Shown here one piece after another: positions 56,562 to 64,000 of a stretch of DNA of 64,000 nucleotides. A program made the position numbers and the translations under genes. How positions within the stretch are numbered: the stretch's first letter is position 1; the number at the start of each line of letters is the position of its first letter. The notes under the pieces are model-generated. The model was not told the DNA's origin and did not search any database. It worked only from the letters and a program-made list of their open reading frames with translations. This stretch comes from Erodium maritimum (lineage: Eukaryota > Streptophyta > Magnoliopsida > Geraniales > Geraniaceae): contig OY997588.1 of assembly GCA_963921825.1 (NCBI GenBank), positions 129,921,203 to 129,985,202 of the forward strand, read 5' to 3'.

Positions 56562-56926
56562 TGTCACGCCCCAAATCCGGTTTTGACCGGACTCGAGACG
56601 TGACCGGATTTAATAAAAGGAAAGCGATAAATAATGGACATAAACCTTTAAAATGTCAAAAAAAAACTTCCTCAAATCAACATCAGTAAATAGTTCAAAA
56701 ATCTCCAATGAGTCACAGCTCAACATAAAGTGTAAGGTATAAAGTGTTAAGTACAAAAGACCAACACAACTCTATGACAATCTCCAAGACAAACTGAAGC
56801 TCCCAAGCCTCGAACTCTCTAGACATCAGGTACGCCTGTAAAACAGTAAGAGAAACAGAAGGGATGAGCTTACGCTCAGTAGGAAAAATCATAACAACTC
56901 AACCTTTAAATCAATGATAAAATAAC
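56562..56926 (-). mobile_element. Inverted LTR 3' end fragment
   Basis: TGTCACGCCCC onward is the inverse complement of an LTR 3' end of the type at 58310-58660, with the hairpin at 56865-56878 and a match to CCTACTGAGCGTAAGC. At about 56927 the sequence flips to plus-orientation LTR sequence. Confidence 0.75.
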
Positions 56927-58660
56927 TAGAATAATCGTCTTTCAACTACCAATAACCGGAAGTGTCTAGAATGCATGCTTAGGATGAAGATGATTAGTGT
57001 AACTCGTTTTCAATACTTGGGAATTGATTTACTGGTAGAGAGGCTGTGAAGAGCTCTCGGATTAGTTGTGTGCTAGGTTCACATGCTTGGTTGCTCGTTA
57101 TTAGGACAATTAAGAGTCTAATGAAACTAGTTAGCTTATATGATTGAATGCTTAATTGATCGTTCACATGATTGTTGATTGGTTGAATACGTACTTGATT
57201 GATTGAGTGATTGTGTTGATATAATTGTTGATTGAACGGATGATCGAGTATGACTGGTTGTGCCAAAGGGGTACAATCAGGTGATCGATGTACCGCTTAT
57301 TCGTGACAGGTAAGTATACGGTAAGTGTGGAATGTTACTGGATGTCTTTGCTGTGATGAAAGTTTGATTTGAGAAGTGTTCATTGTTGGATGAATTTAGT
57401 GCTTGTTTATTTATTCTTATCCTTGAAATGTTTTTTTGTTTGGTTCGGTACTACACCGGGGGGTAATCCGGTGCCGTTGTGGTGGTAGGAGTTTGACAGA
57501 TACAGTGAGATATTGGTTGAGTATTGGAGCCTGAGAGCTCGGCATATCCTGCGGGATATTGATAGATTATAGAAGCCTAAGGGCTCGGCAGATCCTGCGT
57601 GATATTGATTGATTATTGGAGCCTGAAAGCTCGGCAGATCCTGAAGGATATTGATTGATTATTGAAGCCTGAGAGCTCGGCAGATCCTGCGGGATGTTGA
57701 TTGATTATTGGAGCCTGAGAGCTCGGCAGATCCTGCAGGATATTGATAGATTATAGGAGCCTAAGGGCTCGGCAGATCCTGCGGGATATTGATTGGATTA
57801 CTTCGTGAGAGATGGTTACTGAGGTTTCACCCAAGAGTGTGCGTCCTACGGGAGCACTACCTTGGTTCCCCATGATTTATGGTCCTTTGGAGACATTATC
57901 GAGAATCCCGACGATGGGCATCCCTATGGGATGGTTTCCGATGCTCCGATGTATGTGTCTCCTCTAGACCGAGGGAAAATCTGATATGATATGAATACTC
58001 TAGTGGATCGGAATATGGGAACCGAGGTGATACTAGAATCTATTCATGGATCGGAGGCTTGAGAAAGCAAGTGATTGGCGTGATATCAATTACTCCCATT
58101 TAATTGTTCTAATACTTTGTAATAACTCTTTTATGGAACTTTTCAAGTTAAGGTTATCTTTAAGAGGACGACGCTTATCTTATTCTATCTTATTTATATA
58201 TATTATGTCATCGTACTTATCTTATTCTATCTTGTTGCATATTATTTCATGGTTAATCATATTTTGTTGTTATTTGAGTTATCTGCTTACCCAGTACAGT
58301 ATTGACCTAAGGGTTGAGATGTTAAGGTTTTTCCTACTGAGCGTAAGCACACACCCCCCCCCCCCTTTGGTTTTCTTACTGTTTTACAGGTGTAGCAGAT
58401 GTCTAGTGAGTTCGAGGCTCGGGAGCTTTTGGACATTTTGGGATTTATCTTAAAGTTATGTTGGTCATGCGTTTTAAACATTATTTATTTGACTCTTTAT
58501 GTTGAGCTGTGACTCATTGGAAGTTTTGGAACTATTTATGGTTGTTGATTGAGCGAGTTCACTTTGTTATTATAAAGGTTTTGGTATTCAATTATTTCTT
58601 TTCTACTTTTATTTCCGGTCACGTCTCGAGTCCGGTCAAAACCGGATTTGGGGCATGACA
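56927..58660 (+). mobile_element. 5' LTR (family C-like) of the full-length Ty3 element, 3' part
   Basis: It aligns with 35680-37393 of the family C solo LTR, starting ATAACTAGAATAATCG and ending GGGGCATGACA directly before the primer site. The LTR's own 5' part is missing; an inverted fragment lies there instead. The hairpin at 58338-58351 has one stem mismatch (GCTCA to GCACA), followed by a C-run and TTACAG|G at 58389. Confidence 0.8.
57520..57800 (+). repeat. ~50-bp minisatellite in 5' LTR
   Basis: About six units of GAGCCTGAGAGCTCGGCAGA then TCCTGCGGGATATTGATTGA. It is the counterpart of the 36258-36640 array but with a different unit. Confidence 0.85.
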
Positions 58661-58663
58661 ATT

Positions 58664-58675
58664 TGGTATCAGAGC
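58664..58675 (+). other. Primer binding site of full-length element
   Basis: TGGTATCAGAGC, followed by CTGG, begins three bases after the LTR end and matches initiator Met-tRNA. Confidence 0.9.
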
Positions 58676-59839
58676 CTGGTTTCATTTGAAACAGGTTGTA
58701 AATTTTAAACTTGTTTTCAAAACCTCGGACCAACGTCAATTAGGTGGGTAGAGTTAGGGAGTCTAAGTCGTGTACTCGGTGATGCAAGCTAAAGACTTTG
58801 ATGCATAGAGTGAGAACGACTCGAGTCTTACTGTTTTCAATGGGTGTTTAAATTTGAACCTTTTTATTATAACGGTTACATCGCTTAAGTGGTGTCCTTA
58901 CCCTTTGAACTATCAGTTACAGTGATCGGTGAAACCGAACGGTTGAGCTCGGTATTGGATCAACGAGCAATGATCAAACCGCTGTATATTAATTATTGAA
59001 TAAATTATCTGCTAAAGGTGTTACTACCGTGTTGGCCGGTTTAAGTCCGTTAAGGTTGGATGGTTAATTGATTGAGGTATTGATGAGGTTGGAGATTGGT
59101 TTCATTGGAGTGTTACCGTTGGAGTGGTGATTGACCGGAGACTGAACTTTTGAAAGGAGTAACACTCGAGTATTCTTGCACCCTCATTGATTGTGTGTGT
59201 ACTTTACGAAGCATGAGAAATCTATTATTGATGTTGTTGTGTACCCTGCAGAGCATGTGAACTCTTTGTATTGAAAAACTTGTGAAAATTGATTGGTAAA
59301 TGTCCCGTTTAAACGGAGGGTTAATGGAAAATACGAATAGGTCATGCCGAATTTCCCGTAAAACTGGATTGGTTGCACTATCATAGTTTGACTCAGGGGC
59401 GCCACTGTAGTCAAATGTGATGGTTGGATGTCAAGTGGTTACAACGAGGTTCGGGGACGCCTGAATCGAGTTGTAACGACGCGAGATCGACTTAACTGTT
59501 TTGATTAAATGAAAGGAAATTGAGAAAAGAGAAAAGCTATGATAAATGGATTAAGGACTTGTTTCCAAACTGTTTGCTTCGTGCTTTGAAACCCTAGTGA
59601 TGGGTGTGTTTGTGTGTGAACTTTGCCTCCTGTGGGAGTTGGTTGCATTACTTGGTTGTTGTGTGAGACGCACGATGTGCGGACTTCTTTGTCTATATGC
59701 GTATTATATACGACTTATATACTTACCCTTGATCCAATTAGGATCCGTTGAGACGAACAAGAACGTTCCTTTTGCTTAAACCATTTCAGTCGTGTTAAAC
59801 TGAGTTGAACCCTACGTGCTACTGCAGCTATCTTTCGTG
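58676..59839 (+). promoter_or_regulatory. Leader of full-length Ty3 element
   Basis: About 1.16 kb without a credible gene. It contains TCGGGGACGCCTGAATCGA (about 59451), related to GGGGACGCCTGGACCGG in the gag-only leader (4790), and CGTTTAAACGGA, related to the family B leader. These shared leader blocks tie the three elements to one lineage. Confidence 0.6.
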
Positions 59840-60750
59840 ATGTCTCATGTTTACGTCCCGAGAGGTACCAGGAGTCGCTCAGCTTTGGGACAGAGCCAGT
59901 CACCAGTGGTTGGACTGGCAGGGGCAGCTAGCGCCCAGGGTGCTGCTCCCACAGAGCACCAGAGCTTTGAGGATGGACCATCAGGGTCACCAGTGAGAGA
60001 TACTCCAGTCGTAGAGCCGACTCAGGCTACCCTTATTGATGAGGTAGTACACGCAGTATTGGCAGCACTCAGTGCTCAGCAGGAGGCCGCAGCACCGGCG
60101 TCGGAGCCCGTGCCTACCACTGAGGTAGTCTCCGTCAAGAGGCCAGGACAGATGGATAGCTACACGGCCCAGGCACTTCGTGATTTCCGTCGTTTGGGTA
60201 CACCGACTTTTTCTGGGAGTGCTGACTCCGAGGCAGCAGTTTTATGGTTGGAGCGGATCACTCGCAACCTTGATACATCGGGTATTTCTGAGGGACGTCT
60301 GAGAGTCTCCTTCTCCACCTTCCAGCTTGAGGGTGAGGCTTTTTACTGGTGGCAGTCTGTGCAGACCAGAGTTGGCGAGGATTTTGAGCTTTTCAGTCGA
60401 CTGTTTCTGGAGCAATACTTTCCACGGTCAGTTCGAGATGATAGACGCCAGCAGTTCATGGATCTGCGGCAGAGGGGGATGACGGTGTCTGAGTTTGCGG
60501 CGAGGTTCTTATCCTTGTCCCGCTTCGCATCCGAGATGGTGTAGATTGAGGACAATCGCTGCAGAAGGTTCGAGCGTGGACTCCTCCCTGCTATTGCATA
60601 TCGTATTATTGTTCTGAGGACAGAGGTGTACCCTACTCTGGTAGACCAGACCTTGGTAGTAGAGAGACATTTTCGAGAGACCGCCAGAGAGCGTGATATC
60701 AGGCCGAGACCGAGTGGTTTCCTCAGGCCATCAGAGAGGCATGATGATAG
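59840..60750 (+). pseudogene. gag: Gag region of full-length Ty3 element, interrupted by stops
   Basis: The start is the ATG giving MSHVYVPRGTRSRS; the frame upstream has no ATG. The gag core carries LERITRNLDTSGISEGRLRV, YYWWQ-type FYWWQSVQTRVG and LEQYFPRSVRDDRRQQF. TAG at 60542-60544 ends the open part, but the homology continues in the same frame (NRCRRFERGLLPAI; AYRIIVLRTEVYP) to TGA at 60752-60754. The core is about 45-50% like that of the gag-only units by eye (WIEQVTRDLDTLG; YHWWGRVK). It would form the capsid if intact. Confidence 0.85.
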
Positions 60751-61230
60751 ATGACAGAGGACTTTTGGCCACTTCCAGCCGCAGTTTCAGCAGAGTGGTA
60801 TGCGCAGAGGAGCAGTAGTGGCATCAGTTGGACCTGCCCCACTGACACAGTTCTGCCCTATATGCAGACAGCAGGGACACTTGGCCCGAGATTGCCCGAG
60901 GGGCAGAGAACCTACAGAGCGACAGATGGATCGTTCACAGAGGTTTGGGGAGAGGCAGCGTGTTGAGGATCGGATTTGTTACCAGTGAGTCCGTCAGGGG
61001 CACATTGCTTTCGCTTGTCCCGATCGGGTTGGAGCTGCACCTCCACCGAGGCCCCAGCAGGCACAGCCGCGTCAGGCACCTCCCGGTCGACCACGACCGG
61101 CATTGCAGCAGAGAGCTCCGCGTCAGGCGGTGGGAGCGGTAGCCCCGAGACACCAGGCTAGGGCTCAGTAGCAGGTGGCAGTACCACCACCACCGAGAGG
61201 AGGACCACCGGCACGACAGGGCCGAGTTTA
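60751..61230 (+). pseudogene. Nucleocapsid region of full-length Ty3 element
   Basis: In the same frame, an intact CCHC knuckle CPICRQQGHLARDC starts at 60854. A second knuckle follows as CYQ-stop-VRQGHIAFAC: the TGA at 60986-60988 replaces its second cysteine. A Pro/Gln/Arg-rich tail follows, with TAG at 61169-61171, then GRVYAVTDAR, the junction to protease. Confidence 0.8.
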
Positions 61231-61735
61231 TGCAGTCACAGATGCTAGAGCTGAGGGACAGTACGCCGACCATAAGGCTACACAGGGTACGTGTTTACTT
61301 TTTAATTCGTGGGCGTCGTTTCTGTTCGACACTGGTGCTTCCCATTCGTTTATTTCCGTTTCTTTCGCTCGTTCTTTGGATCTTAGGGCGGAGCCCCTTA
61401 GTAGCCCTCTATGTCTTGAGACCCCAGTTACGGGGGAGGTAGTGCTGGATACTTTCTGTTGAGATTGTGAAGTTCGAGTGGCAGACTGCCCCTTCGTAGG
61501 TGACTTACTCATTCTGGAGATGACTGCCTTCGACATGATCTTAGGGATGGACTGGCTTGCGAGGTATCGAGCGACGATCGATTGCTTTCGACGTCAGGTG
61601 ACCGTACGATCAGGTGACAGAGCGATTACTTGTGTTTTAGGTAGCAAGAACGGAGTCCTTCTTTCCGCTTTGACTTCGGGAGCAGAGGCCGAGGTTGTGC
61701 AGAATGGTAGAGACCTACTGAGGGTAGTGTGCTAG
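61231..61735 (+). pseudogene. Aspartic protease of full-length Ty3 element
   Basis: The active site DTGAS is at 61328-61342, preceded by TQGTCLLFN and followed by SFISVSFARSL. The second half, LILEMTAFDMILGMDWLARY, matches the family. TGA at 61460-61462 (between VLDTFC and DCEVRV) and TAG at 61733-61735 (before FPDVFPEEL) break it. The protease would cut Gag-Pol during particle maturation. Confidence 0.85.
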
Positions 61736-62640
61736 TTTCCGGACGTGTTTCCGGAGGAGCTATCAGGATTACCACCGGCGCGCGAGTTAGAGTTCCGGAT
61801 CGACTTGATCCCAGGCACCGCGCCAATCTCGATGACGCCTTATCGATTCGCGCCAGCTGAGTTAGTCGAGTTGAAGCGACAACTCGAAGAGTTGCAGGAG
61901 AAGGGTTTCATCCGCCCTAGTGTTTCACCATGGGGAGCACCCGCCCTTTTCATAAAGAAGAAGGGTGGTGCCTTGAGGATGTGCATCGATTACCGGAAGT
62001 TGAACCGGGTCACGGTAAAGAACCGTTACCCGATGCCGAGAATCGATGACATGTTCGATCAACTGAGAGGAGAAACCTGCTTCTCCAAGATTGATCTAAG
62101 ATCAGGCTACTATCAGTTGAGGGTCCGAAAGGAGGATGTGGAGAAGACCGCGTTCCGAATGCGATACGGACACTTTGAGTTTCTAGTGATGTCGTTCGGG
62201 TTGACGAACGCGCCAGCAGCCTTCATGAATTTGATGAACGGCATATTCAGACCTTACCTGGATCAGTTTGTCGTAGTCTTCGTTGATGACATCTTGATTT
62301 ACTCGCCTAGTGAAGAGGCACACGAGGAGCACTTGAGGATAGTGTTGACCTTGTTACGTACTCACCAGATTTATGGGAACCTGGAGAAGTGAGAATTCTG
62401 GCCTGCAGAGGTGAAATTCCTCGGACATGTGGTGTCCCGTGATGGTATCTTAGTCGACCCAGCGAAGGTCGATGCAGTTTCGAAGTGGGCGATACCCAAG
62501 AATGTTTTTGAGATCCGTAGTTTCCTGGGATTGACAGGATATTACCAACGCTTTGTTCAGGACTTCTCACGTTTGGCTGCACCTATGACAGCGTTGACTC
62601 GCAAGGGAGCAGAGTTCCTTTGGACTAGTAATTGTGAACA
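61736..62640 (+). pseudogene. Reverse transcriptase of full-length Ty3 element
   Basis: It begins [14 protein letters not shown] and carries [62 protein letters not shown] and the catalytic FVDD (62279-62290, in [11 protein letters not shown]). TGA at 62390-62392 stands where the family has Cys in KCEFW. The connection [12 protein letters not shown] follows. All catalytic aspartates seen are intact; only the stop disables it. Confidence 0.9.
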
Positions 62641-63060
62641 CTCTTTCTCAGAGCTACAGGCTCGACTGACTACCGCTCCAGTGTTGATTGTTCCGGAGCG
62701 GGGAGTGGGCTACGATGTGTACTGTTACGCTTCAGGCGAGGGACTGGGTTGTGTTTTGATGCAGTCCGGGATGGTGGTTGCTTACGGCTCAAGGCAATTG
62801 AAGGTACACGAGCGCAACTACCCGACCCATGATCTAGAACTGGCAGCAGTGGTCTTTGCATTGAAGAGTTGGAGACACTACCTTTACGGTGAGCAGTTCA
62901 GAGTTTTCTCGGACCACAAGAGCCTCAAGTATATTTTCTCTCAGCAAGACTTGAACATGCGCCAGAGACGGTGGATTGAGTTACTTGAGGAGTACGACTT
63001 CGAGCTGCTCTATCATCCGAGCAAGGCAAATGTTGTCGCAGATGCTCTGAGCAGGAAGTC
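62641..63060 (+). pseudogene. RNase H of full-length Ty3 element, catalytic Asp lost
   Basis: It reads [18 protein letters not shown]; the family has VYCDAS, so the first catalytic aspartate is Tyr (TAC at 62726-62728). Later signatures, [34 protein letters not shown] and [12 protein letters not shown], are intact. There is no stop in this part. The domain would degrade the RNA strand of the RNA/DNA hybrid. Confidence 0.85.
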
Positions 63061-64000
63061 GACTCATTGCGTGGCCAGCATGGCAGTCCAAGAGTGGAAC
63101 ATGCTGGAGGAGTTGAGCTCTTTCAGACTGGAGCTTGAGGAGATCACGGATGGCATGACTTTGTGTGCATTGGTAGCTCAGCCCACATTGATCACTCGGG
63201 TGCTAGAGGCACAGGTCGAGGATGTCGAGGCGATAGGGATTCGTGAGAAGCTGATGGACGGTGATGAGATCGATGGTTGGGAGTTGAGTGCAGATCAGAG
63301 TCTTCATTTTAGAGGACGGTTGTTTGTACCCCGAGGATGTAGGGACACCGTATTGAGAGAGTGTCATCACTCCCGGCTTGTTGTGCATACCGGTGGCACC
63401 AAGATGTATAGAGACATCAGACGACAGTTCTGGTGGCGTGGGATGCGCAGGGCAGTAGCACACTTTGTTTCGAGGTGCCTTACCTGTCAGCAGGTGAAGG
63501 CGGAGCATCAGCGACCAGCTGGCTTACTACAGCCTTTACCGGTCTCCGAGTGGAAGTGGGAACACGTTACTATGGATTTTGTATGTCGGTTACCGAGGTC
63601 GTCTAAGGGACATGATGTTATTTGGGTTGTGGTTGATCGACTGACCAAGTCGGCACATTTTCTGGCTATGCGGATGACTGACACGATGGACATGTTGAGT
63701 CGGTTGTACATCAGGGAGATTATCCGTCTTCATGGAGTACCAGTATCAGTGGTATCTGATAGGGACCCGCATTTCACATCCAGATTCTGGAAGAGCCTAC
63801 AGAAGGCATTGGGGACAGAGGTGCTGCTGAGTATAGCATACCATCCTGAGACCGATAGACAGTCCGAGCGCACCATTCAGATTTTGGAGGACATGCTTCG
63901 AGCTTGTGTGCTAGACTTTCAGGGATCGTGGGAGGATCACCTACCTCTAGCGGAATTCGCCTACAACAACAGCTATCAGTCTAGTATTGAGATGGCACCA
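63061..64000 (+). pseudogene. Integrase of full-length Ty3 element, runs off the window
   Basis: The zinc-binding HHCC region ([22 protein letters not shown]; 63361-63511) is followed by the catalytic core. D is in TMDFVCRLP (63575), D in [10 protein letters not shown] (63758) and E in SERTIQ (63866), all present. TDRQ stands where the family has TDGQ. The frame is open to the last base. Domain order protease-RT-RNase H-integrase and the motif style are those of plant Ty3/gypsy chromoviruses, closest to the Tekay/Del group by memory; the chromodomain would lie beyond 64000. Confidence 0.88.

Overview
The window is repeat-dense nuclear DNA of a flowering plant, most likely a eudicot. The evidence is GT-AG introns, two Bet v 1/major-latex-protein (MLP) type genes, Ty3/gypsy chromovirus-like proteins with initiator-Met-tRNA primer sites, a TRIM, MITEs and a hAT-like element. 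Nothing bacterial, organellar or viral in lifestyle was seen. Almost all of the sequence is transposable elements nested in one another. Only one host gene looks intact: the MLP gene on the minus strand at 50440-50963.

Layout. (1) 1-3759 and 28564-33472 are the two ends of an old minus-strand Ty3 element (family B): LTR plus decayed integrase tail on the left, broken gag, leader and 2.77-kb LTR on the right. (2) Between them, 3760-28563 is a head-to-tail array of a gag-only Ty3 derivative: four 2533-bp internal regions alternating with five LTRs. The first LTR is cut short; the other four are 3481-3484 bp. Each internal region carries one open gag of 441 codons and no protease, reverse transcriptase, RNase H or integrase. 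Copies differ at only a few bases per 6-kb unit. (3) 33473-44150 is an MLP gene cut by a TRIM (33942-34309), a 3.06-kb solo LTR (34331-37393) and a 2.68-kb solo LTR (37698-40375), each with a perfect 5-bp target duplication. Its 3' flank holds a hAT-like element, itself carrying a 446-bp solo LTR, between 0.32-kb direct repeats, then a foldback element. (4) 45844-50312 is a LINE-like insertion (17-bp target duplication) containing a solo LTR that contains another LINE-like insertion (15-bp target duplication). (5) 50440-51030 is the intact MLP gene with a TATA box. (6) 51229-53821 is a run of foldback elements and MITEs. (7) 53954-54922 is an RRM pseudogene next to a 338-bp solo LTR. (8) 54923-64000 begins with rearranged LTR material and continues into a Ty3 element with gag, protease, RT, RNase H and integrase in one frame, broken by seven stops and running off the window.

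How the parts relate. The gag-only units keep the start of pol, up to just before the protease active site, so they look like internal deletion derivatives of an element resembling the full-length one at 58661-64000. They would need enzymes from another element to move. All the large LTR families here share one plan: TATA box, CT-rich leader, a G|GTAGGG donor-like site, a region rich in minisatellites, a TGAGC-loop-GCTCA hairpin, a pyrimidine tract ending in AG|G, then U5. This raises the possibility of an intron inside the LTR.
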